Assembly: GCF_016552165.1 (NCBI RefSeq)
Contig: NZ_JACVDA010000009.1
Span: 1-64,000 of the forward strand
Reading direction: 5' to 3'
Source of the DNA: Parvimonas parva
Lineage (GTDB): Bacteria > Bacillota > Clostridia > Tissierellales > Peptoniphilaceae
Length of the DNA stretch: 64,000 nucleotides
In this document: positions 32,501 to 41,060 of the stretch, one piece after another
Layout: each line of letters opens with the position of its first letter
How positions within the stretch are numbered: position 1 is the first letter of the stretch
Notes under the pieces: generated by a model
The model's input: the letters and a program-made list of their open reading frames with translations, nothing else
Told to the model about the DNA's origin: nothing
Databases searched by the model: none
Made by a program: the position numbers and the translations under genes

Positions 32501-32946
32501 TGAAATGTCCTAACTGTGGAGCAGAAACTACTAGAGTTTTAGATTCTAGAAATTCGCAAGATAAAACCTATGTTAAGAGAAGACGTCTTTGTGAGATTTG
32601 TAATTATAAATTTACAACTTATGAAAGAATGCCTGAATTTGTAATTTTTGTACTAAAAAAAGATGGCTCAAGACAAATTTTTTCTCGTAACAAAGTTTTT
32701 GCTGGGATAAAAAAATGCTGTGAAAAGAGAAATATTGATGATGAACAGATAGAAGCTGTTATAGATAATATTGAAATGGATATTAGAAAGAATTATAAAA
32801 ATGAAATTGAATCGACTCAAATAGGAGAATTGGTTTTGAAAAATTTAAAAAATCTTGATGAAGTTTCTTATGTTCGTTTTGCGGCTGTTTATAAAAAGTT
32901 CAAAGATGTTAAAGCATTTTTGGAATATTTACAAGAAGAGTTTTAA
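32500..32946 (+). CDS. nrdR: Ribonucleotide reductase repressor NrdR
   Basis: A 148-residue regulator with an N-terminal zinc ribbon ([10 protein letters not shown], then CEICNYKFTTYER) and an ATP-cone domain (about 48-138) that senses ATP/dATP. It represses nrd genes in most bacteria. Its start overlaps the ftsZ stop (TAATG), so its synthesis is coupled to that of FtsZ. A terminator follows. In sporulating clostridia the region behind ftsZ carries spoIIGA-sigE-sigG; none of these is present here. Confidence 0.95.
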   Translation: MKCPNCGAETTRVLDSRNSQDKTYVKRRRLCEICNYKFTTYERMPEFVIFVLKKDGSRQIFSRNKVFAGIKKCCEKRNIDDEQIEAVIDNIEMDIRKNYKNEIESTQIGELVLKNLKNLDEVSYVRFAAVYKKFKDVKAFLEYLQEEF

Positions 32947-32970
32947 GGAGTGATTTATTCACTCCTTTTT
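32945..32970 (+). terminator. Terminator after nrdR
   Basis: AAGGAGTGA-TTTAT-TCACTCCTT followed by T-rich sequence; the stem begins in the nrdR stop codon. It closes the dcw transcription unit. Confidence 0.9.
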
Positions 32971-32999
32971 ATATGGTTTTTAATTTATTTTTATTGTAA

Positions 33000-33105
33000 A
33001 ATATGTTAAAATAAATATGAGTTTACGATTCTTGTGTAAAAGAATATTTATTTCATCATATTTACCTCTTTAAATTTATCAAAATGGAAATATGTTCAAA
33101 TAATA
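33000..33105 (+). repeat. Single 89-bp repeat unit plus degenerate second start (array C)
   Basis: A unit from 33000 to 33088 starts AATATGTTAAAATAAAT and shares with array B (63151) the block ATTTATTTCATCATATTTACC and the following TTTAAATTTATCAAAATGGA, with the same 89-bp period. The next start (33089, AATATGTTCAAATAATA) has lost its -10 consensus. It carries an extended -10-like TGTTAAAAT (33004-33012). It lies between the nrdR terminator and the exported-protein gene at 33162, in the same orientation as that gene. Confidence 0.8.
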
Positions 33106-33161
33106 ATGAATGATTATTGTGATTTTAAGATGTTGTCTTATAAATTCATTGGGAGTGTTTT

Positions 33162-33653
33162 ATGAAAAAAAATATTAAGTTTGCGATTATTCTAACGTCA
33201 ATTATAGAAATTTTTGGTTTGGGAATAATTTTTTATCAGTCAAGTGTTGAGGCTGGAAGAATACAAAAAGAAAGAGATAAATATTATATTGTTGTTGATG
33301 TTAATAAAAAAGATGTATTAAAAATTGAAAAAAAATATTTATCTTCTCAAGAATTAAATAAAATAAAAATTATTAAAGCTGGAAATGAAAAGAAATACAT
33401 AATTGAAGATAAAAAGTTAATGGACGATATTATTTCAAAAGTTGAGTTTGGTAAATTTGTTTCTAATCCAAGTCTTAATATGGGTACGGAGGATTTGAAT
33501 ATTGCTTTTGAGAGCAATAACAATAATGTTAGTATTTCGCTGTCTGCTGAGGATAGAACTGCGATTTTGAAATATAATGAATCTGCATTTTTAGTTACTG
33601 TTACCGAAGATTTTTATAATTTTATATATGATTTATTTTCAAAGATTAGTTAG
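33162..33653 (+). CDS. Exported or membrane-anchored protein of unknown function
   Basis: A 163-residue protein I do not recognise. An N-terminal hydrophobic helix (about 6-25) acts as signal anchor; there is no lipobox cysteine. The remaining outside domain alternates short strands and helices (YYIVVDVNKKDVL, KKYIIEDKKLMDDIISKV, NVSISLSAEDRTAILKYN). GGGAGTG precedes ATG 33162. It follows a repeat unit that could supply the promoter and is 14 nt from prmC. No function is proposed. Confidence 0.7.
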   Translation: MKKNIKFAIILTSIIEIFGLGIIFYQSSVEAGRIQKERDKYYIVVDVNKKDVLKIEKKYLSSQELNKIKIIKAGNEKKYIIEDKKLMDDIISKVEFGKFVSNPSLNMGTEDLNIAFESNNNNVSISLSAEDRTAILKYNESAFLVTVTEDFYNFIYDLFSKIS

Positions 33654-33667
33654 GTTTGGAGATAGTT

Positions 33668-34468
33668 ATGAATATAAAAGAATTAATTGAAAAATATGGA
33701 GATACAAATGAAAATTGGTTGATTTTAGAATTTTTGCTTAAAAAAAGTTTGATAGAATTAAAACTTGATTTACAATTTTGTATTGATGATATATATGATA
33801 GTTTTTTAGATATAATTGAAAAAAGAAAAGTGCATTATCCATTGCAATACATTTTTGGGAAATGGGAATTTTATGGTTTGGAGTTATTTGTTGATGAATC
33901 AGCTTTAATTCCAAGATTTGAAACAGAAATTTTAGTTGATGAAATTTTGAATTTGGACTGTAAAAAGGATAAAATTTTGGATATTGGCTGTGGAACTGGT
34001 GCTATAAGTCTTTCTTTGGCGAGTAATTTAGAAAATTCCACTATTTACGGAATAGATATAAGTGAAAAAGCTGTAAATCTATCAAATAAAAATAAAGAGA
34101 AATTTCATTTGAAAAATGTGAATTTTTTTGAAAGTGATATTTTTTCAAATGTTAAAGAAAAAGATTTTGACATTATAGTTTCAAATCCTCCATACATTGA
34201 TGAGGCTGAGATGAAAACTTTAGAAAGAGAATTGTCTTTTGAGCCTCAAAATGCTTTATATGGTGGTAAAGACGGATTATTTTTTTACAGAGAAATAATT
34301 GAAAATTCTTTAGAATATTTATCTGAAATGGGTGTTTTGGCTTTTGAAATCGGATATAATCAAATGGAAGTTATTTCTGAAATGTTGATTGAAAAAGGAT
34401 TTAAGATTTTAGTTGCTAAAAAAGATTTTGCAGGTTTCGATAGAATTTTGATAGCTAAGAGAGGATAA
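33668..34468 (+). CDS. prmC: Peptide chain release factor N5-glutamine methyltransferase
   Basis: A 266-residue SAM-dependent methyltransferase modifying the GGQ glutamine of release factors. The helical N-terminal domain is followed by LDIGCGTGAISLSLA (SAM motif, about 100) and the catalytic SNPPYIDEAEM (about 172); PLQYIFGKWEFYGL and VDESALIPRFETE are PrmC-specific. ATG 33668 has GGAG 7 nt upstream; a TTG at 33656 is in frame but overlaps that site. prfA, often adjacent, is not in the window. Confidence 0.93.
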   Translation: MNIKELIEKYGDTNENWLILEFLLKKSLIELKLDLQFCIDDIYDSFLDIIEKRKVHYPLQYIFGKWEFYGLELFVDESALIPRFETEILVDEILNLDCKKDKILDIGCGTGAISLSLASNLENSTIYGIDISEKAVNLSNKNKEKFHLKNVNFFESDIFSNVKEKDFDIIVSNPPYIDEAEMKTLERELSFEPQNALYGGKDGLFFYREIIENSLEYLSEMGVLAFEIGYNQMEVISEMLIEKGFKILVAKKDFAGFDRILIAKRG

Positions 34469-34469
34469 A

Positions 34470-34991
34470 ATGGTTTTAATTAGTTTATTTTTGGTTTTCT
34501 TTTTTATAGGAGCATATAACTTTGGTGGTGGATATGCTATGATTCCACTAATTATATCTCTTGTTGTAGATAAATATGCTTGGATTGAAATGCCTGATTT
34601 TATAAATTTTGTTACAATTTCACAAATAACTCCCGGACCCATAGCGATAAACCTTGCAACTTTTGTTGGTTATAATGTTGGTAATGGTGTTTTAGGTTCA
34701 TTGATTACAACTTTTGCAGTTGTTCTTCCAAGTTTTATTTTGATAACTTTAATTGTATTTTTTATGAAAAAGTTTAAAGATAATATACATATAAAAAACT
34801 TTTTTATAGGCATAAGACCTATTGTAATCGGTCTTATAGCATCAAGTTGTATTTCAGTTATAGATGCAGATTTTTATACTGTATATTCAATTATAACTTT
34901 TGGAATTATTTTTTATTTATCTACTTTTAAAAAATTGCACCCAATAATAGCGATATTTTTGACCGGATTTATTGGAATGTGGTTAGTTTAG
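34470..34991 (+). CDS. Chromate transporter, short-chain subunit 1
   Basis: A 173-residue membrane protein of the CHR family half-size type, with about five or six helices. Family motifs are FFIGAYNFGGGYAMIPLI (near the N-terminus) and SQITPGPIAINLATFVGYNVG (about 50). Short CHR proteins work as pairs encoded side by side. The family exports chromate in some bacteria, but for anaerobes the natural substrate is unknown. It begins one base after prmC and 9 nt before its partner. Confidence 0.85.
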   Translation: MVLISLFLVFFFIGAYNFGGGYAMIPLIISLVVDKYAWIEMPDFINFVTISQITPGPIAINLATFVGYNVGNGVLGSLITTFAVVLPSFILITLIVFFMKKFKDNIHIKNFFIGIRPIVIGLIASSCISVIDADFYTVYSIITFGIIFYLSTFKKLHPIIAIFLTGFIGMWLV

Positions 34992-35000
34992 GAGTTTATT

Positions 35001-35537
35001 ATGTTGTTTAAATTATTTAAAATATTTTTATATTTAAGCACCCTCACAGTTGGTGGTGGAGCTGCTATGATTCCGGTTATAAATAAAGAAGTTGTTGAAA
35101 AACATAAATTTTTAACAGAGGAAGAGTTTTTAGACGCATTAGGTATAGCACAAAGTGTTCCCGGGGTTTTGGGCTGTAATATAAGTGTTATAGTCGGATA
35201 TAAGATTAGAGGCTTTGCAGGAGCGTTGCTTTGTCTATTCTGTTCAATATTGCCAGCGTTTTTGTCTATTATTATAATTTCAGTTTTTTTTAAAAGCATG
35301 AGTGCGAATTACTATGTTAGCAAATTTTTTGTTGCGGTAAAACCGGCTTTAGTTGGAGTTTTGGCATCGGCAGTTTTTATACTTGGAAGAAAAACAAAGT
35401 TAAAAGGAAGTCATTATATAATTAGTGCAATAGTTGTGCTTTTGGTTAGTTATTTTAAAGTGAGTCCATTTATCATTATATTTTTAGGTGGATTCGGTTA
35501 TGTATTTTATTGTAAGTTTTTAGTGGATAGACATTAA
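35001..35537 (+). CDS. Chromate transporter, short-chain subunit 2
   Basis: A 178-residue partner of the preceding gene with the same half-CHR design: LSTLTVGGGAAMIPVINKEV and GIAQSVPGVLGCNISVIVGY. The two are diverged paralogues expected to insert in opposite orientation and form one transporter. AGGAG precedes ATG 35001. The gene ends just before the lepB promoter region. Confidence 0.85.
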   Translation: MLFKLFKIFLYLSTLTVGGGAAMIPVINKEVVEKHKFLTEEEFLDALGIAQSVPGVLGCNISVIVGYKIRGFAGALLCLFCSILPAFLSIIIISVFFKSMSANYYVSKFFVAVKPALVGVLASAVFILGRKTKLKGSHYIISAIVVLLVSYFKVSPFIIIFLGGFGYVFYCKFLVDRH

Positions 35538-35538
35538 A

Positions 35539-35556
35539 AAATATGGTAAAATAATA
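35539..35556 (+). promoter_or_regulatory. Extended -10 promoter of lepB
   Basis: ATATGGTAAAATAAT contains TG-G-TAAAAT and resembles the first bases of the tandem repeat units (AATATGGTATAATAA), but nothing after it matches the repeat. No clear -35. Confidence 0.5.
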
Positions 35557-35576
35557 TTGTATTTGGAGGGAAAATT

Positions 35577-36152
35577 ATGATTGATGATAGATATGAAGAA
35601 GAACAAGAAATTAATATAAAGAAAAAAGACGAAAAAAATTATTTTAAGATTTTTTTAGATTATGCGAAAGTTATAATTTTAGCACTTTTAATAAGTTTTG
35701 GAATTAAAACCTTTGTTGTTACAAGTACAATTGTAGATGGTAGAAGTATGAATCCAACCGTAAATCATGGAGATAGACTTATGGTTAATAAGCTATTTTT
35801 TATGAAAAAAAATATAACTCGTGGGGATATTATTGATTTTTATGTTCCAAGTGCAAAAAAATATTATCTAAAGAGGGTTATAGGAGTTGAAGGAGATACT
35901 GTTGAGATAATTAAAGATAGAGTTTATTTGAACGGAGAAATGTTGGAAGAAAATTATGTAAGCACGAATGTTACGACTCCACATAATGAAAATACAAAAT
36001 GGGTTGTTCCTAAAGGGCATGTTTTTGTTTTGGGAGATAACAGGTCAAATAGTAGAGACGGTAGAGATTTGGGAACTATACCGAGAAGTGATATTGTAGG
36101 TAAAATTGTACTTAGATATTATCCGTTTAATAATTTTGGGGGGCTAAAATAA
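35577..36152 (+). CDS. lepB: Signal peptidase I (housekeeping)
   Basis: A 191-residue type I signal peptidase with a charged N-terminus, one membrane helix (about 30-48) and a periplasm-side catalytic domain. The catalytic serine is in DGRSMNPTVNHGD (Ser57) and the general-base lysine in YYLKRVIGVEGD (Lys99); FVLGDNRSNSRDGRDLG is the conserved box E. All catalytic residues are present, in contrast to the homologue at 58698. GGAGGG precedes ATG 35577. Confidence 0.93.
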   Translation: MIDDRYEEEQEINIKKKDEKNYFKIFLDYAKVIILALLISFGIKTFVVTSTIVDGRSMNPTVNHGDRLMVNKLFFMKKNITRGDIIDFYVPSAKKYYLKRVIGVEGDTVEIIKDRVYLNGEMLEENYVSTNVTTPHNENTKWVVPKGHVFVLGDNRSNSRDGRDLGTIPRSDIVGKIVLRYYPFNNFGGLK

Positions 36153-36155
36153 TTT

Positions 36156-37964
36156 ATGAAAATAGAGCAGAGTAATATTAGAAATTTTTCGATAATTGCA
36201 CATATAGATCATGGGAAATCTACACTTGCAGATAGATTGATAGAAAAAACCGGAATGATGACTAAAAGAGAAATGGAAGAACAGGTTTTAGATAGTATGG
36301 ACCTTGAAAGAGAAAGAGGAATTACCATAAAGCTAAAAGCTGTAAAACTTTTCTACAAGGCTAAAGACGGTGAAACATATATGTTAAATCTTATAGATAC
36401 TCCAGGACATGTTGACTTTACCTATGAAGTTTCAAGAAGTCTTGCCGCTTGTGAAGGAGCGATTTTGGTTGTCGATGCTACACAAGGTGTTGAGGCACAA
36501 ACTTTAGGGAATGTTTATTTAGCTTTGGAACAAGACTTAGAGATTTTACCTGTTATAAATAAAATAGATTTACCGTCAGCTAGAATTGACGAAGTAAAGG
36601 AAGAAATCGAAGAAATTACAGGCTTTGATACTGACGGAATTCCTCTAGTTTCAGCAAAAGAGGGTCTTAATATAGAGGACGTTTTAGAAGATATTGTAAA
36701 TAATGTTCCTGCACCAACCGGAGATGAAAATGCGCCTCTCAAAGCACTTATTTTTGACTCATATTATGATTCATATAAGGGCGTTGTTTCGTATGTTCGT
36801 GTAGTTGAGGGAACTTTAAAAGAGGGAATGACAATTTATATGATGGCAACAAAAGGTAAATTTGAAGTTACTGAAGTTGGTTATACTGCGTCTGGAAATG
36901 TTCAAACGGGAGAGCTTAAAGCCGGAGATGTTGGTTATGTAGTTGCGAGTATAAAAAATGTAAAAGATGCAAGGGTTGGAGATACAATCACTGACTTTGA
37001 AAATATGACTGAAAGTGCATTACCCGGATATAAAAAAGTTGTTCCTATGGTTTACTGTGGAATTTATCCAGCAGAGGGAGAAGATTTTAACAGTGTAAGA
37101 GAGGCATTAGAGAAATTACAAGTAAATGATGCGTCATTATCTTTTGAACCTGAAAGTTCAGTTGCTTTAGGTTTTGGTTTTAGATGTGGTTTCTTAGGAC
37201 TTTTACACATGGAGATTATTCAAGAAAGACTTGATAGAGAATTTGATTTGAATATCATCACTACTGCTCCGTCTGTAATTTATAAAGTTGCTAAAAAAAC
37301 TGGAGAGATTTTAGAAATTCAAAATCCAAGTAATTTACCAAAAGAAACAGAAATAGAATATATGGAAGAGCCAATAGTTGAGGCAAATATTATGACTCCA
37401 AAAGATTATGTTGGAACTATTATGGACTTGTGTCAAAATAAGAGAGGAATTTTTGAAAATATGGAATATCTTGACCAACATAGAGTTAGTCTTAGATATA
37501 TTTTGCCATTGAATGAAGTTATTTATGACTTTTTTGATGCTTTAAAATCAAAGACAAAAGGATATGCATCACTTGACTATGAATTGAAAGGTTATCAACG
37601 TTCAGACCTTGCGAAGTTGGATATCTTAATCAATGGAGATTTGGTAGATGCCTTTTCAATAATTGTTCATCGTGAAAAATCTTATGATAGGGCAAGAAAT
37701 ATCGTTGAAAGATTAAAAGATGAAATTCCAAGACACCAATTTGCAGTACCTATCCAAGCGTCAATAGGTTCAAAGGTAATCGCAAGAGAAACTGTAAGAG
37801 CATTGAGAAAGGACGTTCTTGCAAAATGTTATGGTGGAGATATTTCAAGAAAGAGAAAATTGCTTGAAAAACAAAAAGAAGGTAAAAAGAAAATGCAACA
37901 AATCGGTAGCGTAGAAGTACCACAACAAGCATTTTTAGCGGTATTAAAATATGACGAAAAATAA
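36156..37964 (+). CDS. lepA: Elongation factor 4 (back-translocating GTPase LepA)
   Basis: A 602-residue translational GTPase. G1 is [16 protein letters not shown]2 [11 protein letters not shown]3 [13 protein letters not shown]4 NKIDLPSA. The LepA-specific C-terminal domain ([32 protein letters not shown] and [17 protein letters not shown]) is complete. Length is normal. It follows lepB by 3 nt, the same pairing as in many bacteria. Confidence 0.97.
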   Translation: MKIEQSNIRNFSIIAHIDHGKSTLADRLIEKTGMMTKREMEEQVLDSMDLERERGITIKLKAVKLFYKAKDGETYMLNLIDTPGHVDFTYEVSRSLAACEGAILVVDATQGVEAQTLGNVYLALEQDLEILPVINKIDLPSARIDEVKEEIEEITGFDTDGIPLVSAKEGLNIEDVLEDIVNNVPAPTGDENAPLKALIFDSYYDSYKGVVSYVRVVEGTLKEGMTIYMMATKGKFEVTEVGYTASGNVQTGELKAGDVGYVVASIKNVKDARVGDTITDFENMTESALPGYKKVVPMVYCGIYPAEGEDFNSVREALEKLQVNDASLSFEPESSVALGFGFRCGFLGLLHMEIIQERLDREFDLNIITTAPSVIYKVAKKTGEILEIQNPSNLPKETEIEYMEEPIVEANIMTPKDYVGTIMDLCQNKRGIFENMEYLDQHRVSLRYILPLNEVIYDFFDALKSKTKGYASLDYELKGYQRSDLAKLDILINGDLVDAFSIIVHREKSYDRARNIVERLKDEIPRHQFAVPIQASIGSKVIARETVRALRKDVLAKCYGGDISRKRKLLEKQKEGKKKMQQIGSVEVPQQAFLAVLKYDEK

Positions 37965-37982
37965 TATATTATTTTAAATTAC

Positions 37983-38007
37983 AAGCCTATTATTAAATAG
38001 GCTTTTT
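37983..38007 (+). terminator. Terminator after lepA
   Basis: AAGCCTATT/AATAGGCTT stem with a short loop followed by five T. Confidence 0.85.
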
Positions 38008-38023
38008 GTTTAATGGGAGAAAA

Positions 38024-39148
38024 ATGAAAAGATTAGGACTATACATTCACATTCCTTTTTGTGATAAAATTTGCAATTATTGTGATTTTACTGCATTTCA
38101 AGGAGCAAATTCTAAAATTTTAGAATATGTGAATGCTTTAAAAAAAGAAATTCAGTTAAAAGGAAATAAAAATTTTTTTATTGATTCAATTTTTATCGGA
38201 GGAGGAACTCCAAGTTTTATTGATGGAAAATATATTTTTGAAATTTTAGAAGAAGTTAGAGAGAATTTTACAGTTTTAGAAAATATTGAAATTTCGATTG
38301 AAACAAATCCAAAGACCTTTGATGAAAAAAAATTGGAATTTTATAAAAAAGCCGGGATAAATAGATTATCCATAGGAGTACAGAGCTTTAACGATAAAAT
38401 TTTAAAAGAGCTTGGAAGAAATCACAATTCAAAAGAAGTTTTTGAAAGTATTGAATTGGTTAGAAAATTTGATTTTGATATAAATTTAGACTTAATTTTC
38501 GGTTATCAAAAGCAAAGTGTAGAAGATATTTTATATGATTTGGAAATGGTAAAAAAGATTAATCCTGAGCATATTTCTTACTATTCTTTGATAATCGAAG
38601 AAAAAACTAAATTTAAAGCATTGCAAAATGCAGGGAAATTAAACTTTTTAGATGAAGATATTGAAAGAAAAATGTATCATTTAATAGTTGAAAATTTAGA
38701 AAAAATTGGGCTTAAACAATATGAAGTTTCAAATTTTTCTAAAGAGCAAAAAGAGTCTGTTCACAATAAAAAATATTGGAATTGTAAAGAATATTTGGGA
38801 ATGGGAGTATCTTCACATTCATACTTTGAAGATGTGCGATTTTCAAATACTGTAAATCTTTCGAAATATATAAAAGAATTGGAAAATGGAAATATTCCAA
38901 TAGATTTTTTGGAAAATTTGGATATGGCTACAAAGAAATTTGAATATATTATAATGAATATGCGTTTGAAAGAGGGTTTTTTGATTTCTGATTATAATAA
39001 ACTTTTTAATGTAAGTTTTTTAGAAGATAATAAAAAAGTTGTTGAAAATGCAATAAAAAACGATGTTGTAGAAATAAAAGAAGATAGAATTTACTTTACA
39101 AAAAAAGGCTTTGATATAATGGATAGTTTTTTTGTTGATATTTGTTAG
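38024..39148 (+). CDS. hemW: HemW-like radical SAM heme chaperone
   Basis: A 374-residue radical SAM protein. The cluster motif HIPFCDKICNYCDF (C-x3-C-x2-C) is at the N-terminus, with IFIGGGTPSFI and LSIGVQSFNDKILKELGRNH following. HemW proteins resemble oxygen-independent coproporphyrinogen oxidase but act in heme insertion. ATG 38024 has GGGAGA upstream; a TTG at 38006 adds six residues inside the terminator and is rejected. It is separated from lepA only by the terminator. Confidence 0.88.
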   Translation: MKRLGLYIHIPFCDKICNYCDFTAFQGANSKILEYVNALKKEIQLKGNKNFFIDSIFIGGGTPSFIDGKYIFEILEEVRENFTVLENIEISIETNPKTFDEKKLEFYKKAGINRLSIGVQSFNDKILKELGRNHNSKEVFESIELVRKFDFDINLDLIFGYQKQSVEDILYDLEMVKKINPEHISYYSLIIEEKTKFKALQNAGKLNFLDEDIERKMYHLIVENLEKIGLKQYEVSNFSKEQKESVHNKKYWNCKEYLGMGVSSHSYFEDVRFSNTVNLSKYIKELENGNIPIDFLENLDMATKKFEYIIMNMRLKEGFLISDYNKLFNVSFLEDNKKVVENAIKNDVVEIKEDRIYFTKKGFDIMDSFFVDIC

Positions 39149-39156
39149 GAGGAATT

Positions 39157-39801
39157 ATGAAAGCTGTACTTTTTGATATGGATGGGGTTATAATTGATTC
39201 GGAAATGTTTTATATGGAAGGAACATTTGACTGGATTACTAAAAGAGGCTTTAAAGGAAAGCTTGAAGATACTTACAGATTAATTGGGACAGATATGAAA
39301 GGCACTTACAGTTTGCTTTATGAAATGCTTGAGGGAAGATTGACTATTGAAGAAATTGATGAAGAAAATAAAAAATATTTTTCAGAAAATCCGATTAATT
39401 ATAAAAAAATTTTAAATCCTTTTGTAAAAGAAATTTTAAGTTTTTTAAAAGAAAATAAAATCAAAACTGCACTTTGCTCATCAAGTCCTAAAAGAACGAT
39501 AGAAAAAGCATTAAAAGAATGTGAAATCTTTGATTACTTTGATTTCATCATAAGTGGCGATGAAGTAAAAGAAAGTAAACCAAACCCTGACATTTACCTA
39601 AAGGCTTGTGAAGTTTTAGAAGTTTCTCAAAGTGATTGTTTTGTTATTGAAGATTCAACAATGGGAATACAATCAGGAAAAAATGCAAATATAAAAGTCA
39701 TTGCGATAAAAGATAAACGCTTTGGACAAAATCAAACCAAAGCAGATTATGTTTTTGATAATTTAGGAGAAGTTTTAGAGTTTTTAAAAAGTGAAATTTA
39801 A
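39157..39801 (+). CDS. HAD-family hydrolase, beta-phosphoglucomutase-like
   Basis: A 214-residue HAD subfamily IA phosphatase or mutase. Motif I is LFDMDGVIIDSE, motif II is LCSSSPKRT, and motifs III/IV are the lysine in KESKPNPDIYL and VIEDSTMGIQSGKNA. The cap domain is alpha-helical. Substrate is not predictable: candidates are sugar phosphates or other small phosphoesters. AGGAGG lies 5 nt before ATG 39157. Downstream member of the hemW unit. Confidence 0.88.
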   Translation: MKAVLFDMDGVIIDSEMFYMEGTFDWITKRGFKGKLEDTYRLIGTDMKGTYSLLYEMLEGRLTIEEIDEENKKYFSENPINYKKILNPFVKEILSFLKENKIKTALCSSSPKRTIEKALKECEIFDYFDFIISGDEVKESKPNPDIYLKACEVLEVSQSDCFVIEDSTMGIQSGKNANIKVIAIKDKRFGQNQTKADYVFDNLGEVLEFLKSEI

Positions 39802-39833
39802 AATAAAGTTAGTTTGTTCTAACTTTATTTTTT
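39801..39833 (+). terminator. Terminator after the HAD gene
   Basis: A 12-bp stem AAATAAAGTTAG/CTAACTTTATTT starting at the stop codon, loop TTTGTT, then T. Confidence 0.88.
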
Positions 39834-39844
39834 GTTTTATTTTC

Positions 39845-39873
39845 TTGTATTTTGTGGGATATTAGAGTATAAT
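39845..39873 (+). promoter_or_regulatory. Promoter of the cysteine desulfurase unit
   Basis: -35 TTGTAT (39845-39850), a 17-nt spacer, -10 TATAAT (39868-39873). Confidence 0.7.
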
Positions 39874-39914
39874 TATAGTAGTATATTTTATTTTAAAGAT
39901 GGAGATTTGTGTAT

Positions 39915-41051
39915 ATGAATAATATTATTTATTTTGATAATTCTGCGACTACAAGTTTAAACGAAGAAGTTTTTAATTCTATGAAAGAATTTTTGCTTTT
40001 AAATTATTCTAATCCTTCTTCTGTTTATGAATTTTCACAAAAGTCTAGGGTTATGATTGAAAAGTCAAGAGAAAATATTGCCAGTTACATAAATGCTAAT
40101 AAAAATGAATTATTTTTTACATCAGGGGGTACTGAATCTGATAATTGGGCTCTTGTCGGTGCAACTTTATTTAAAGGTAAAAAGAGTGGACATATAGTTA
40201 CGACAGCTTTTGAACATTCAGCTGTCTTGGAAAGTGCAAAATTTTTAGAAAAAATGGGCTTTGAAGTTACTTATATTAGTCCTAATGAATTGGGTTTTAT
40301 ATATGTAAATGATGTTGTTGATGCTATAAGAGATGATACGATTTTAGTTTCTGTAATGTATATAAATAATGAAGTTGGAACTATTCAAGATATAAAAGAA
40401 ATTTGTAGAATGGTTAAAGAAAAAAATCCTAGTATTTTATTTCATACTGATGCAGTTCAGGCTTTATCTGAAATTGAAATTGATGTAAAGGATTTGAATG
40501 TAGATTTGCTTTCTATTTCAGGCCATAAGATTCATGCACCAAAAGGAATTGGAGCTTTGTATATAAAGTCGGGAATAGATATAGAGAATTTTATTTTTGG
40601 AGGTTCTCAAGAACGCTCAAGACGTGCAGGAACGGAAAATGTTGCTGGTATTGTAGGATTTTCAAAAGCGATAGATATTTTAAGAAAAAATAGGGGAGTT
40701 AATGTTTCTAAGAGATTGGAGCTAAGAGACTATTTTTTGAAAAAAGTTAAAGAAAATTTTGATTTTGCAAAAATAAATGGTTCACTTGAAAATAGACATT
40801 CCGGTAATGTAAATATTTCTTTTGTGGGTATGGATAAAGAAATGTTAATTATGAGTATGGATTTTAATGGGATTTGTATTTCCAGTGGTTCAGCTTGTAG
40901 TAGTGGTTCTGTTGGAAACTCACATGTTTTAGATTCTATGAAATTGCTTGATTCATTAAAGGAGAGTGCAGTTAGAGTTAGTTTTGGAGAAAGTAACACA
41001 TTCGAAGAGATAGATATTTTTATTTCATCTTTGAAGGAATTGTTTAATTAA
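39915..41051 (+). CDS. Cysteine desulfurase (NifS/IscS family)
   Basis: A 378-residue PLP enzyme removing sulfur from cysteine for Fe-S clusters or tRNA thiolation. The start YFDNSATTSLNEEVF, the PLP lysine in SISGHKIHAPKGIGALY (about 205), GGSQERSRRAGTENVAGI (about 230) and the persulfide cysteine loop SSGSACSSGSVG (about 323) are typical. iscU or thiI partners are not adjacent, so its acceptor is unknown. Both GTG 39909 and ATG 39915 lie behind GGAG (39901-39904); I list the ATG. It is followed by an AI-2E transporter, then alaS. Confidence 0.92.
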   Translation: MNNIIYFDNSATTSLNEEVFNSMKEFLLLNYSNPSSVYEFSQKSRVMIEKSRENIASYINANKNELFFTSGGTESDNWALVGATLFKGKKSGHIVTTAFEHSAVLESAKFLEKMGFEVTYISPNELGFIYVNDVVDAIRDDTILVSVMYINNEVGTIQDIKEICRMVKEKNPSILFHTDAVQALSEIEIDVKDLNVDLLSISGHKIHAPKGIGALYIKSGIDIENFIFGGSQERSRRAGTENVAGIVGFSKAIDILRKNRGVNVSKRLELRDYFLKKVKENFDFAKINGSLENRHSGNVNISFVGMDKEMLIMSMDFNGICISSGSACSSGSVGNSHVLDSMKLLDSLKESAVRVSFGESNTFEEIDIFISSLKELFN

Positions 41052-41060
41052 GGGGGGAAT

